Shown here piece by piece: positions 38,450-46,609 of a stretch of DNA of 64,000 nt; positions within the stretch are counted from its first letter, which is position 1, and each line of letters opens with the position of its first letter. Origin of the DNA: Lentilactobacillus raoultii (GTDB lineage Bacteria; Bacillota; Bacilli; Lactobacillales; Lactobacillaceae); the NCBI RefSeq assembly GCF_900411375.1, contig NZ_LS423000.1, positions 124,001-188,000 of the forward strand. The letters run 5' to 3'. A model generated the notes under the pieces. The model had not been told where the DNA came from. It was given only the letters and a program-made list of their open reading frames with translations, and did no database searches. The position numbers and the translations under genes were made by a program.

Positions 38450-40225
38450 CTAATCATTTCTAATATCAAGAATTTCTTTGCCGAACAATTCCTCGGCTTT
38501 TTTTACGATGGGTTTTGCACCGTCTGTGGGCGGCTTCTCCCCTTCACCATCATTGTCTTCATCCGATGATGTCTCCTGTCCCTGCTGGGATGTTTCGTGT
38601 CGATTTTTTAATTCATCTTTATGACTGGCTAAATAGTCTTGACGAATTTTTGGCCACTGGTCTTCAGGCACAAAAACAATTTGTGGCACCTTACCAATCA
38701 ATCGATCTAAATTATTTTCCAATGTATCACTAAGTTCTTGGCTGGCCTGCGCTTGTTGAAAAATAAATGAAAACTTAAACGACACAATCACCCCGTCAGA
38801 ACTGGCCGCTACCGGTGTTGAAACCCCCATCACAGCTTTTTGCTTAACTGACAGCTGATTCATCAAGTCAGGCCAAACTTGCTGGATTTCAGTTAGATCC
38901 TTTCTGGTTGCTTTGCCCAGAATTGGATAAACCTTAGCTAATTCAACGTGCACCCGACCACCTTTGGCTTCAATTGGTTTTGGTGCTGAAGACGACTGGC
39001 TTTCAGTTTCTTCAGTGGGCGTTGCTGTCCTTAACCGCTCAATTTCTTTTTGTAAATCATCAACTTTTTCAGTTAACGCCTTAATTTTATCATTTTCATC
39101 GGCAGAAACGCCAGGATTAACCGTAGTTGCCACGTGGTTTGACTGTAAATGTGTCAGTTTAACCGTCAAAACTTGTAAATACACATCCGGGTGAGCTGTA
39201 TATCTTAATGAATTGGCGATGTCATTTAATTCATTGATCATTTGATAAATGGCTTCGTCGCTAATTTGGCCACTTAGTTTTTTAAACTTGTCGTCAACCA
39301 TGCCCAATTCCATCTGTTCAACAATTTGTGGATCCTGCTGATATAACAGAATGTCTTGACAGTAACTAGTGATATCCTCGACAAACCGACTGGCATCCTT
39401 GCCATTTTCTAAAATGTTTTGAACCGTAATCAGTGCGCTTTTAGTATCCTTTTGAATGATTTGCTCAAGATAAGTTGTCAATAAATCATTATTCACACTG
39501 CCTGTTACTTGAAGGGCGTTCTCATAGGTCACCTGATCATCCCCATAAGACATGGCCTGATCCAAAATACTTAGCGCATCTCGCATACCACCTTCGGCAG
39601 CTTTGGCAATCAGTTTCAATGCCCGATCGTCATAATTAATCTTTTTTTGCTTTAAAATGAAAGCCATTCGCTCCAAAATGTCTTCCGGCCTAATTCGCTT
39701 GAAATCAAACTTTTGTGTTCGTGAAATAATAGTTGCCGGAATCTTATGGGGTTCCGTGGTTGCCAAAATGAAAATGACATTTGCCGGCGGCTCCTCCAAC
39801 GTTTTTAGAAGGGCGTTAAAAGCACCCGTTGAAAGCATATGCACTTCGTCAATGATGTAGACTTTGTAATCGGCCTTGGTAGGCGCATACTTGACTTTGT
39901 CACGAATATCCCGAATTTCTTCAACCCCGTTATTCGAAGCCGCATCAATTTCAATCACGTCATTAAGACTACCATCATTGATTGCCCGACAGGTTTCACA
40001 CTTGTTGCAGGGTTCACCATTTTCCAAGTGATGGCAATTAACTGCTTTGGCAAAAATTTTAGCGGCCGAGGTTTTTCCAGTTCCCCGAGGACCGGTGAAC
40101 AGATAGGCGTGACTAATCTGCTTGGTCAAAATGGCATTTTTTAATGTCTGAGTAATAATCGACTGACCAATAATTTCATCAAATCGTTGTGGTCGCCAAA
40201 CCCGATAAAGTGCTTGATAGCTCAA
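38450..40225 (-). CDS. dnaX: DNA polymerase III subunits gamma/tau
   Basis: ATPase of the replicative clamp loader. 591 residues from TTG 40225, which has AAAGGAGG 7 bases upstream and gives the standard SYQALYRVWRPQRF start. Walker A GPRGTGKTSAAK, zinc module CHHLENGEPCNKCETC, Walker B IIDEVHML and the SRC motif in ISRTQKFDF are intact. The C-terminal third is tau-like with an acidic low-complexity stretch (SDEDNDGEGEK). A seven-A run occurs only near the very end, so a short gamma form by slippage is not indicated. Confidence 0.95.
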   Translation of the reverse strand: MSYQALYRVWRPQRFDEIIGQSIITQTLKNAILTKQISHAYLFTGPRGTGKTSAAKIFAKAVNCHHLENGEPCNKCETCRAINDGSLNDVIEIDAASNNGVEEIRDIRDKVKYAPTKADYKVYIIDEVHMLSTGAFNALLKTLEEPPANVIFILATTEPHKIPATIISRTQKFDFKRIRPEDILERMAFILKQKKINYDDRALKLIAKAAEGGMRDALSILDQAMSYGDDQVTYENALQVTGSVNNDLLTTYLEQIIQKDTKSALITVQNILENGKDASRFVEDITSYCQDILLYQQDPQIVEQMELGMVDDKFKKLSGQISDEAIYQMINELNDIANSLRYTAHPDVYLQVLTVKLTHLQSNHVATTVNPGVSADENDKIKALTEKVDDLQKEIERLRTATPTEETESQSSSAPKPIEAKGGRVHVELAKVYPILGKATRKDLTEIQQVWPDLMNQLSVKQKAVMGVSTPVAASSDGVIVSFKFSFIFQQAQASQELSDTLENNLDRLIGKVPQIVFVPEDQWPKIRQDYLASHKDELKNRHETSQQGQETSSDEDNDGEGEKPPTDGAKPIVKKAEELFGKEILDIRND

Positions 40226-40396
40226 GTCCGATCCTCCTTTCAATTTGGTTATTCCTAAAGCCGAAATGGCTATTTCCAACGATAAAACACTTAAATAATT
40301 ATATGCTGAATTGACAAGAAATGCCAACTAAAATCCCACACTGAAATTTTCCAAATCACCAAAAAGCTGCCCCGCTCCGAATCAAATCAACGACCA

Positions 40397-40434
40397 AAAA
40401 AATACGGATAAACTGACAACCAGTCTACCCGTAC
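40397..40434 (-). terminator. Intrinsic terminator after SRP RNA
   Basis: Minus-strand TACGGGTAGACTG pairs with CAGTTTATCCGTA (two G-T pairs) around a 5-base loop, then seven T residues. It should end the SRP RNA transcript ahead of dnaX. Confidence 0.85.
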
Positions 40435-40485
40435 TCAAACCTTTGTTATTGACCCTCTGATAATAATCAGAGGCCTTAATTTCAT

Positions 40486-40580
40486 ACTCAAGAGGCACAG
40501 TGTCGATGATACTTAGTGCTGCTTCCTTCCGGACCTGACACAGTTCGTAACCCGACCCTTGCCTCAGGGCCTTGCGGCAT
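40486..40580 (-). ncRNA. ffs: Signal recognition particle RNA (small bacterial type)
   Basis: The minus strand contains the universally conserved SRP domain IV: GGTTACGAACTGTGTCAGG followed by TCCGGAAGGAAGCAGCACTAAG, with the GGAAG tetraloop and symmetric loop. GAGGCA (40565-40560) and TGCCTC (40497-40492) close the hairpin. There is no room for a Bacillus-type Alu domain on the 5' side, as the -10-like TATGAT lies at 40591-40586. Position between tadA and dnaX is the conserved Firmicutes location. The ends are approximate. A separate 8-bp hairpin (40454-40473) lies between this RNA and its terminator. Confidence 0.93.
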
Positions 40581-40615
40581 TTACTATCATATCGTATTTT
40601 CAAGAAAAAAGCCAG

Positions 40616-41092
40616 TCACTTTTGCTTTTTTCTTTTCCGAGCAGCTTTAAAAAATTTTTTCATTATTTGAGAACAAGCCGTTTGCAAAATGCCCTCAGAA
40701 ACCGTTACACGATGATTTAAACGAGAATCTTCCAACACTTGGTATAAGCTTCTGGCTGCGCCGGCTTTGGGGTCTCGAGCACCGTACACAACTCTGCTAA
40801 TGCGTGAATTAATAATTGCCCCTGAACACATCAGACAAGGTTCAATTGTCACGTAAAGCTCACAATCAATGAGCCGCCAGCTTCTTAAGTAGCGGCAAGC
40901 TTCTTCAATTGCCAGTATTTCTGCGTGAGCGACCCCATCATGAAGATGTTCACGTAGATTATGACCTCGACCAATGATCTGGTTATCTTTGACTATCACG
41001 GCACCAATTGGCACCTCACCAATCAAATAAGCTTTTTTAGCTTCATCTAATGCCGCTGTCATAAATTTTTCGTCTCTATTTGTGGGTTCCAT
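40616..41092 (-). CDS. tadA: tRNA-specific adenosine deaminase
   Basis: Converts A34 to inosine in tRNA-Arg(ACG). 158 residues with zinc/catalytic motifs HAEILAIEEAC and EPCLMCSGAIINSRI, and RVVYGARDPKAGAA typical of TadA. Its C-terminus ends in a basic tail (KAARKRKKQK). Located upstream of the SRP RNA and dnaX as in other Bacilli. Confidence 0.95.
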   Translation of the reverse strand: MEPTNRDEKFMTAALDEAKKAYLIGEVPIGAVIVKDNQIIGRGHNLREHLHDGVAHAEILAIEEACRYLRSWRLIDCELYVTIEPCLMCSGAIINSRISRVVYGARDPKAGAARSLYQVLEDSRLNHRVTVSEGILQTACSQIMKKFFKAARKRKKQK

Positions 41093-41113
41093 TAAATCCT
41101 CTCTAAATTAAAA

Positions 41114-41722
41114 TTAATTTTTAACACTTTTTAAAATATAATATCCCTTGTCTCGTTTAACAATTTCACAATTGCCAAACAGCCTTGTCATTAATTTCTT
41201 AGTCGACGGTGCCCCCTGTTTCTTCTGGAGAACAACGGTCAGTGTCCCGGTTGGTTTTAAATGATCAATTGCGCCACTAATCATAGCGTCAACCACTTTC
41301 TTCCCTGCTCTAACTGGTGGGTTAGTCACAATTGCCGCATAATCATCGGTAATGTTAGAATAAACATCGCTGGCAAAAATATGAACGTTATCCAAGTGGT
41401 TAACCTGAGCATTTTTAACCGCCAAAGCCAGCGCAATTTCATTGACATCTACCATGTCAACTGTCCTTTTAGGTTGAACCATTGCGATTGCAAGTCCGAT
41501 TGGTCCATAGCCGGTTCCCATATCCAGAATCTTTCCAGCCGGAAGATCATGATAGTCAAAGTTGGCAATTAACACTCTGCTCCCATAATCAACCCGGTGT
41601 TTTGAAAACACTCCGTTGTCTGAAGTGAACACAAAGTTACGTCCCAGCAGCGTATATTCCCACGTAATCGGTTCGGACTCGACATCCGGGTGTGTTGAAT
41701 AGTAAAATTGATCGTGATTCAT
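41114..41722 (-). CDS. Class I SAM methyltransferase (RsmC-like)
   Basis: 202 residues. The glycine-rich SAM site DMGTGYGPIGLAIA lies mid-protein, followed by an acidic residue in VDMVDVNE and the substrate motif IVTNPPVRAGK, as in RsmC-type 16S rRNA guanine methyltransferases (small single-domain form). ATG 41722 has AAGGAG seven bases upstream; the longer frame is unsupported. Probably co-transcribed with tadA (21-base gap). The rRNA target is inferred from family only. Confidence 0.85.
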   Translation of the reverse strand: MNHDQFYYSTHPDVESEPITWEYTLLGRNFVFTSDNGVFSKHRVDYGSRVLIANFDYHDLPAGKILDMGTGYGPIGLAIAMVQPKRTVDMVDVNEIALALAVKNAQVNHLDNVHIFASDVYSNITDDYAAIVTNPPVRAGKKVVDAMISGAIDHLKPTGTLTVVLQKKQGAPSTKKLMTRLFGNCEIVKRDKGYYILKSVKN

Positions 41723-41789
41723 AAAAAAACTCCTTCTGGCTGACATTTTGTTGGGATTAACCATATTTGGTAGTGACAAGCAATTTCAT

Positions 41790-41850
41790 CACAATATATT
41801 GTGTCAATCCGTTGATTTTTTGTAAGTTTAGTGTAAACTAGAATCATAAA
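41790..41850 (+). promoter_or_regulatory. nrdHEF regulatory region with NrdR-like box
   Basis: CACAATATATTGTG (41790-41803) is a perfect palindrome fitting the NrdR-box consensus. About 32 bases on, a much weaker copy (GTAAGTTTAGTGTA, 41822-41835) would be the expected second box. A separate inverted repeat AGTTTA-GTG-TAAACT spans 41825-41839. A possible promoter is TTGTAA (41820-41825) with ATCATA (41843-41848). Confidence 0.55.
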
Positions 41851-41884
41851 ATAAAAAAGAAATGACTTAAGTGGGGGACGTCAA

Positions 41885-42115
41885 ATGCCGAAAATTACAG
41901 TTTATTCAAGAAACAATTGCATGCAGTGCAAGATGACAAAGCGTTACTTAACTGAACACAATGTTAAGTTTGAAGAACACAACATTAATGAACAACCGGA
42001 ATACGTAGATTACCTTAAGGACAAAGGTTTTCTATCATTACCAGTTGTTGATGTCGACGGACAAAAAGCTTTCAGTGGCTTTCGTCCCGACCAACTTCAA
42101 AAAATCGCCGGTTAA
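41885..42115 (+). CDS. nrdH: Glutaredoxin-like protein NrdH
   Basis: Electron donor to the class Ib ribonucleotide reductase. 76 residues with a thioredoxin fold, redox motif NNCMQCKMTKRYL near residue 10 and the NrdH-typical SGFRPDQL near the C-terminus. First gene of nrdH-nrdE-nrdF. The nrdI flavodoxin gene often found in such clusters is absent here. Confidence 0.95.
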   Translation: MPKITVYSRNNCMQCKMTKRYLTEHNVKFEEHNINEQPEYVDYLKDKGFLSLPVVDVDGQKAFSGFRPDQLQKIAG

Positions 42116-42214
42116 TCTTTGTCCATTTTAACATATTGATCGGTTTGAAACGGGCGGAACCAAATTTGGCTTCGCTTATTTTATTCTCAAAATTACAGAA
42201 AGTGTGAGTTCACT

Positions 42215-44380
42215 ATGTCTCTTCATAACCTTAAAGATGTTACTTACTTTGATTTGAACAATGAAATCAATATCCCAGTCAACAACCAAATTCCTCTGCA
42301 AAAAGATCAGGAAGCTCTCCAAGCATTTTTGGTGCAGAATGTTAAACCGAATTTAATGACGTTTGACAGTTTACAAGCGCGGTTTGATTATCTTACCAAG
42401 CATCACTATTACGAGTCGGGCTTTATCCAAAAGTATTCGATGGCATTCATTGAAAAACTTTATCAATATTTAAAGGACCAGGATTTTCACTTTAAATCAT
42501 TCATGGCTGCCTACAAATTTTATGCCCAGTACGCACTTAAAACCAATGATAATGATCAATACTTGGAAACTTTTCTTGACCGGGTTGCAGCCAATGCCCT
42601 GTTTTTTGCTGACGGTAACGAGCAATTGGCAATGGATTTAGCTGATGAAATTGTTCATCAACGTTATCAACCTGCAACTCCAAGCTTTTTAAATGCTGGT
42701 CGAGAAAATCGTGGGGAATTTGTTTCCTGCTTTTTAATTCAAACCACTGATGACATGAATACAATTGGCCGAACCATCAACTCAGCACTCCAACTTTCAA
42801 GAATTGGCGGCGGCGTCGGCATTAATTTATCCAATTTAAGGGCTGCCGGCGATCCCATCAAACATATCGAAGGCGCTGCATCTGGTGTCGTTCCGGTGAT
42901 GAAATTACTGGAAGACAGTTTCTCTTATTCCAATCAACTGGGTCAACGTCAAGGGGCCGGTGTCGTCTATCTTTCCGTCTTTCACCCAGACATTATTTCG
43001 TTTTTAGGTGCTAAGAAAGAAAACGCTGACGAGAAAATTCGGTTGAAGACGCTTTCGTTGGGGGTTACTGTTCCGGATAAATACTATGAATTAGTTAAGA
43101 AAAACGCTGATATGTACTTGTTTAGCCCTTACGATGTCGAGCGGGAATATGGCGTTCCGTTTTCATACGTTGATATTACTAAAGAGTACGATCATTTAGT
43201 AGCTAACCAACACATTAAAAAGACTAAACTCAAGGCGCGGGATTTGGAAACTGAAATCAGTAAGCTCCAACAGGAGTCCGGTTATCCATATGTTATTAAC
43301 ATTGATACGGCTAACCGGGAAAATCCAATTGCCGGTCGAATCGTCATGAGTAACTTATGTTCAGAAATTCTTCAAGTTCAAACGCCCTCAACCGTTGATA
43401 ACGAACAGCACTATATTAAATTAGGAAAAGATATTTCTTGTAACTTAGGCTCAACAAACATCGTCAACCTGATGAACGCTCAAGATTTTGGCCATTCAGT
43501 TGAGTCAATGGTTCGGGCATTAACCTTTGTGACAGATCATTCAAATATCGATGTTGTGCCGTCAATTCAAAAGGGCAATCGTGAATCACACTCCATCGGT
43601 TTGGGTGCCATGGGGCTTCATAGTTACTTCGCTAAAAATCATATGCACTATGGCTCACCGGAATCCATTGAATTCACCAGTGTCTACTTCATGTTATTAA
43701 ATTACTGGAGTCTGGTTGCTTCAAATAAAATCGCTAAAGAACGTCATGAAACGTTTGATAATTTTGAAAAAAGTAAGTACGCCGATGGTTCTTACTTTGA
43801 TAAGTATCTTAAACGATCCTACGCACCAAAGTCAGATCAAGTTAAGCAATTATTCGACGGGATTTTTATTCCGACAGCCGAGGACTGGCTTAAGTTAAAA
43901 AAGGCTGTTATGAAGGACGGCCTTTATCACCAAAATCGCTTGGCAGTTGCGCCAAATGGGTCAATTTCCTACATTAACGACACAACGGCCAGCCTTCACC
44001 CGATTATTAATCGAATCGAAGAGCGCCAGGAATCAAAGATTGGTAAAATCTACTATCCAGCACCATACCTTTCCAACGATACCATTCCCTACTACACATC
44101 CGCTTACGACATGGACATGCGAAAAGTAATCGACATTTATGCTGCGGCACAAGAGCACGTTGATCAGGGAATGGCGATGACACTCTTTATGCGTTCGACG
44201 ATTCCGGAAGGCCTTTATGACTGGAAAAAAGGTCGGACTGATAAAATGACGACCCGTGATTTAAACATCCTTAGAAACTATGCGCATCGTAAAGGCATTA
44301 AGTCCATTTACTACATTAGGACCTTCACCGATGATCAACAGGAAGTTGGGTCAAATCAGTGTGAAAGCTGCGTTATTTAA
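42215..44380 (+). CDS. nrdE: Class Ib ribonucleoside-diphosphate reductase alpha subunit
   Basis: Large catalytic subunit making deoxyribonucleotides. 721 residues without an ATP-cone activity domain, as expected for NrdE. ATPSFLNAGR, SCFLIQTTDDM, the catalytic-cysteine segment MSNLCSEILQ, the NLGSTNIVNL segment and PNGSISYINDTTAS are conserved; the C-terminal redox pair is in CESCVI. It lies 99 bases after nrdH and 38 bases before nrdF, so the operon order is H-E-F. Confidence 0.97.
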   Translation: MSLHNLKDVTYFDLNNEINIPVNNQIPLQKDQEALQAFLVQNVKPNLMTFDSLQARFDYLTKHHYYESGFIQKYSMAFIEKLYQYLKDQDFHFKSFMAAYKFYAQYALKTNDNDQYLETFLDRVAANALFFADGNEQLAMDLADEIVHQRYQPATPSFLNAGRENRGEFVSCFLIQTTDDMNTIGRTINSALQLSRIGGGVGINLSNLRAAGDPIKHIEGAASGVVPVMKLLEDSFSYSNQLGQRQGAGVVYLSVFHPDIISFLGAKKENADEKIRLKTLSLGVTVPDKYYELVKKNADMYLFSPYDVEREYGVPFSYVDITKEYDHLVANQHIKKTKLKARDLETEISKLQQESGYPYVINIDTANRENPIAGRIVMSNLCSEILQVQTPSTVDNEQHYIKLGKDISCNLGSTNIVNLMNAQDFGHSVESMVRALTFVTDHSNIDVVPSIQKGNRESHSIGLGAMGLHSYFAKNHMHYGSPESIEFTSVYFMLLNYWSLVASNKIAKERHETFDNFEKSKYADGSYFDKYLKRSYAPKSDQVKQLFDGIFIPTAEDWLKLKKAVMKDGLYHQNRLAVAPNGSISYINDTTASLHPIINRIEERQESKIGKIYYPAPYLSNDTIPYYTSAYDMDMRKVIDIYAAAQEHVDQGMAMTLFMRSTIPEGLYDWKKGRTDKMTTRDLNILRNYAHRKGIKSIYYIRTFTDDQQEVGSNQCESCVI

Positions 44381-44418
44381 TTAACCCAGTGCGATTAACA
44401 AGAAAAAGGAAGTTAGTT

Positions 44419-45375
44419 ATGACTGAAAACTATAAAGCAATTAATTGGAATGCGATCGATGATCAAATTGATAAAGCCACTTGGGAAAAATTAACGGAAC
44501 AATTTTGGCTGGACACCAGAATTCCGCTTTCAAACGATTTAGCCGATTGGCGAACACTGGATCAAGATCATCAATGGGTGGTTGGCCACGTCTTTGGTGG
44601 CTTGACTTTACTAGATACCTTGCAATCTCAAGAAGGGATGGCTTCCTTGAGAAAAGACGTTCAAACACCTCATGAAACTGCTGTTTTAAACAATATCCAA
44701 TTTATGGAATCTGTTCACGCCAAAAGTTATTCTTCAATCTTTTCAACGCTGAATACCCCTGAAGAAATCGACGAAATTTTTGATTGGAGTGATTCTGAAG
44801 AATTCCTCCAAAATAAAGCCCTTAAAATCCGTGATATTTACGAAAGCAATTCCGATCCGTTAAAAAAGAAAATTGCCAGCGTCTTTTTGGAAACGTTCCT
44901 CTTTTATTCCGGCTTCTACACCCCACTTTGGTATCTTGGCCACAACAAGATTCCAAACGTTGCCGAAATTATCAAATTAATTTTGCGGGATGAGTCCGTT
45001 CACGGTACTTATATTGGTTATAAATTCCAGATTGGCTTTAATCAACTCTCAAAGCCCAAGCAGGAAGATTTGAAAAATTGGCTGTACGACCTACTCTATA
45101 AGCTTTACGCAAACGAGGAAAAGTATACCCATCTGTTGTATGATCAAACCGGCTGGACAGATGATGTATTGGTCTTTATTCGCTACAATGCTAATAAAGC
45201 CCTCATGAATTTAGGTCAGGACCCACTCTTTCCCGATACTGCCGAAGATGTTAATCCGGTTGTCATGAACGGGATTTCTACTTCAACTGCTAATCACGAC
45301 TTCTTCTCGCAAGTCGGTAATGGCTACTTGTTAGGCAATGTGGAATCAATGTCTGACAGCGATTACGATATCTAG
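44419..45375 (+). CDS. nrdF: Class Ib ribonucleoside-diphosphate reductase beta subunit
   Basis: Small subunit carrying the dimanganese- or diiron-tyrosyl radical. 318 residues. Metal ligands are in FMESVHAKSYSSIF and RDESVHGTYIGYKF; WNAIDDQIDKATWEKL is a typical NrdF start. ATG 44419 has AAAAAGGAAG upstream; the open frame extends 10 codons further without support. Assembly of a manganese centre would need NrdI, which must be encoded elsewhere. Confidence 0.96.
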   Translation: MTENYKAINWNAIDDQIDKATWEKLTEQFWLDTRIPLSNDLADWRTLDQDHQWVVGHVFGGLTLLDTLQSQEGMASLRKDVQTPHETAVLNNIQFMESVHAKSYSSIFSTLNTPEEIDEIFDWSDSEEFLQNKALKIRDIYESNSDPLKKKIASVFLETFLFYSGFYTPLWYLGHNKIPNVAEIIKLILRDESVHGTYIGYKFQIGFNQLSKPKQEDLKNWLYDLLYKLYANEEKYTHLLYDQTGWTDDVLVFIRYNANKALMNLGQDPLFPDTAEDVNPVVMNGISTSTANHDFFSQVGNGYLLGNVESMSDSDYDI

Positions 45376-45398
45376 TCTCTTTTAATTTAATGAGCATC

Positions 45399-45428
45399 AA
45401 AAAAGGAATCCAGACGGGTTCCTTTTTT
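45399..45428. terminator. Bidirectional terminator between nrdF and ldh
   Basis: AAAAAAGGAA and TTCCTTTTTT flank a 10-base loop. Serves the convergent nrdHEF and D-LDH transcripts. Confidence 0.85.
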
Positions 45429-45433
45429 TAATC

Positions 45434-46435
45434 CTAATTTTCATCAATCAAGTTAGCGGGCTTTTCACCCATAACCATGGCCTTTAAGTTATTCAAAGAA
45501 ATGTTGACCATGTTTTTCACCGACTCAGTTGTATGAAAAGCAGAATGTGGCGTAACCAAGACATTGGGCATCACCGATAATTTAATTAACTCCGCATCGG
45601 CCACCTTCTTAGTTGAGCGTGAATCTTGTAAGTCAGCCGACTCATTTTCCAATGTGTCAATGCCGGCGGCCGCGATTTCACCACTTTCCAAAGCAAAAAT
45701 TAAATCGTTAGTGTTAACAATTGAACCTCGGGCCGTATTGATCAGAATCGCGTTGGCCTTCATTTCTTCAAACACTTCATGATTGAAAAGATGATGATTA
45801 TCCGAAGTTGCCGGCATGTGCAGGCTGATAATGTCACTTTGGTTTAATAATGTTTCTAAACGATCAACATAGGTAAATTCACCGTTAGTCGATTTTTGTG
45901 GGTACTTATCATATGCAATTACTTTAGCACCCAGTCCATGAAATAAGTGGATTGCGGCTCGGCCAATCCGACCGGTTCCGATGATTCCAACCGTCTGTTC
46001 ACTAATCAGCCGACCCATAAATTCCGGCGAAAAGTGAAATTCATGTTGATCTTGTAATTGCTGACGCATGTAACCGACTTTTCTGGTTAAATAAAGTGCC
46101 ATCATCACTGCAAATTCAGCAATACTTTCAGGACTATAGGCCGGGACATTAGTAATGGTGACGTCGTTTGCCTTGGCCGCTGCCCGATCAATATTATCAA
46201 CGCCAACGTTTCTTAGTGCCAAGTAACGAATGCCCATGCGGTGAAAGGCTTCAAATAACTCTTTGGTGTAAGGAATCGTTTGTAGACATGAAACACCATC
46301 GAAACCTTGTGCTTCATTAACCGTTTCAGTGTTAAGCGTGGTTGTCGTTGTCACAACCTCGACGTGATGATCTCGGCCCCACTTTTCAACAAAAGGGATT
46401 TCATCATCACGAACGTTGTAAATAATAAATTTCAA
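45434..46435 (-). CDS. D-lactate dehydrogenase / D-2-hydroxyacid dehydrogenase
   Basis: NAD-dependent reductase making D-lactate from pyruvate or a related 2-hydroxyacid. 333 residues. NAD-binding GIIGTGRIGRAA lies near residue 152; catalytic Arg in INTARGSIVNT, Glu in DTLENES and His in VTPHSAFHTTES are present. LALRNVGVDNID and NVPAYSPESIAEFAV are typical of the LdhD family of lactobacilli. Hydroxyisocaproate dehydrogenases look alike, so substrate is not certain. Single-gene transcript with a well-formed -10 box and an inverted repeat upstream. Confidence 0.88.
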   Translation of the reverse strand: MKFIIYNVRDDEIPFVEKWGRDHHVEVVTTTTTLNTETVNEAQGFDGVSCLQTIPYTKELFEAFHRMGIRYLALRNVGVDNIDRAAAKANDVTITNVPAYSPESIAEFAVMMALYLTRKVGYMRQQLQDQHEFHFSPEFMGRLISEQTVGIIGTGRIGRAAIHLFHGLGAKVIAYDKYPQKSTNGEFTYVDRLETLLNQSDIISLHMPATSDNHHLFNHEVFEEMKANAILINTARGSIVNTNDLIFALESGEIAAAGIDTLENESADLQDSRSTKKVADAELIKLSVMPNVLVTPHSAFHTTESVKNMVNISLNNLKAMVMGEKPANLIDEN

Positions 46436-46470
46436 AAAAAGGCCTCCTCAGTTGGCATTCGATGTTTAAG

Positions 46471-46502
46471 ATTATACCAATGGCCGGTTATTTTGAACCG
46501 GC
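46471..46502 (-). promoter_or_regulatory. ldh promoter with candidate operator
   Basis: Minus-strand -10 TATAAT at 46476-46471. A perfect 7-bp inverted repeat GCCGGTT-N6-AACCGGC (46483-46502) covers the -35 region. No T run follows, so it is more like an operator than a terminator. Confidence 0.5.
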
Positions 46503-46533
46503 TATTTAACATTTCTTTTAACCATACTATACC

Positions 46534-46575
46534 AAAAAAGGCACTGGCAACCCAATGATCGGGTTTGTCAGTCCC
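46534..46575 (-). terminator. Intrinsic terminator after galT
   Basis: Minus-strand GGGACTGACAAACCC pairs with GGGTTGCCAGTGCC around a 7-base loop, then six T residues. It closes galK-galE-galT. Confidence 0.85.
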
Positions 46576-46609
46576 CCTTCTTAAACGAACGCAAATGAAA
46601 GCATATCAG

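Noticed and set aside
38498-38504. Run of seven A in dnaX as a programmed slip site for a short gamma subunit
   Set aside because: It lies only about 16 codons from the end, so slippage would not give a gamma-like product.
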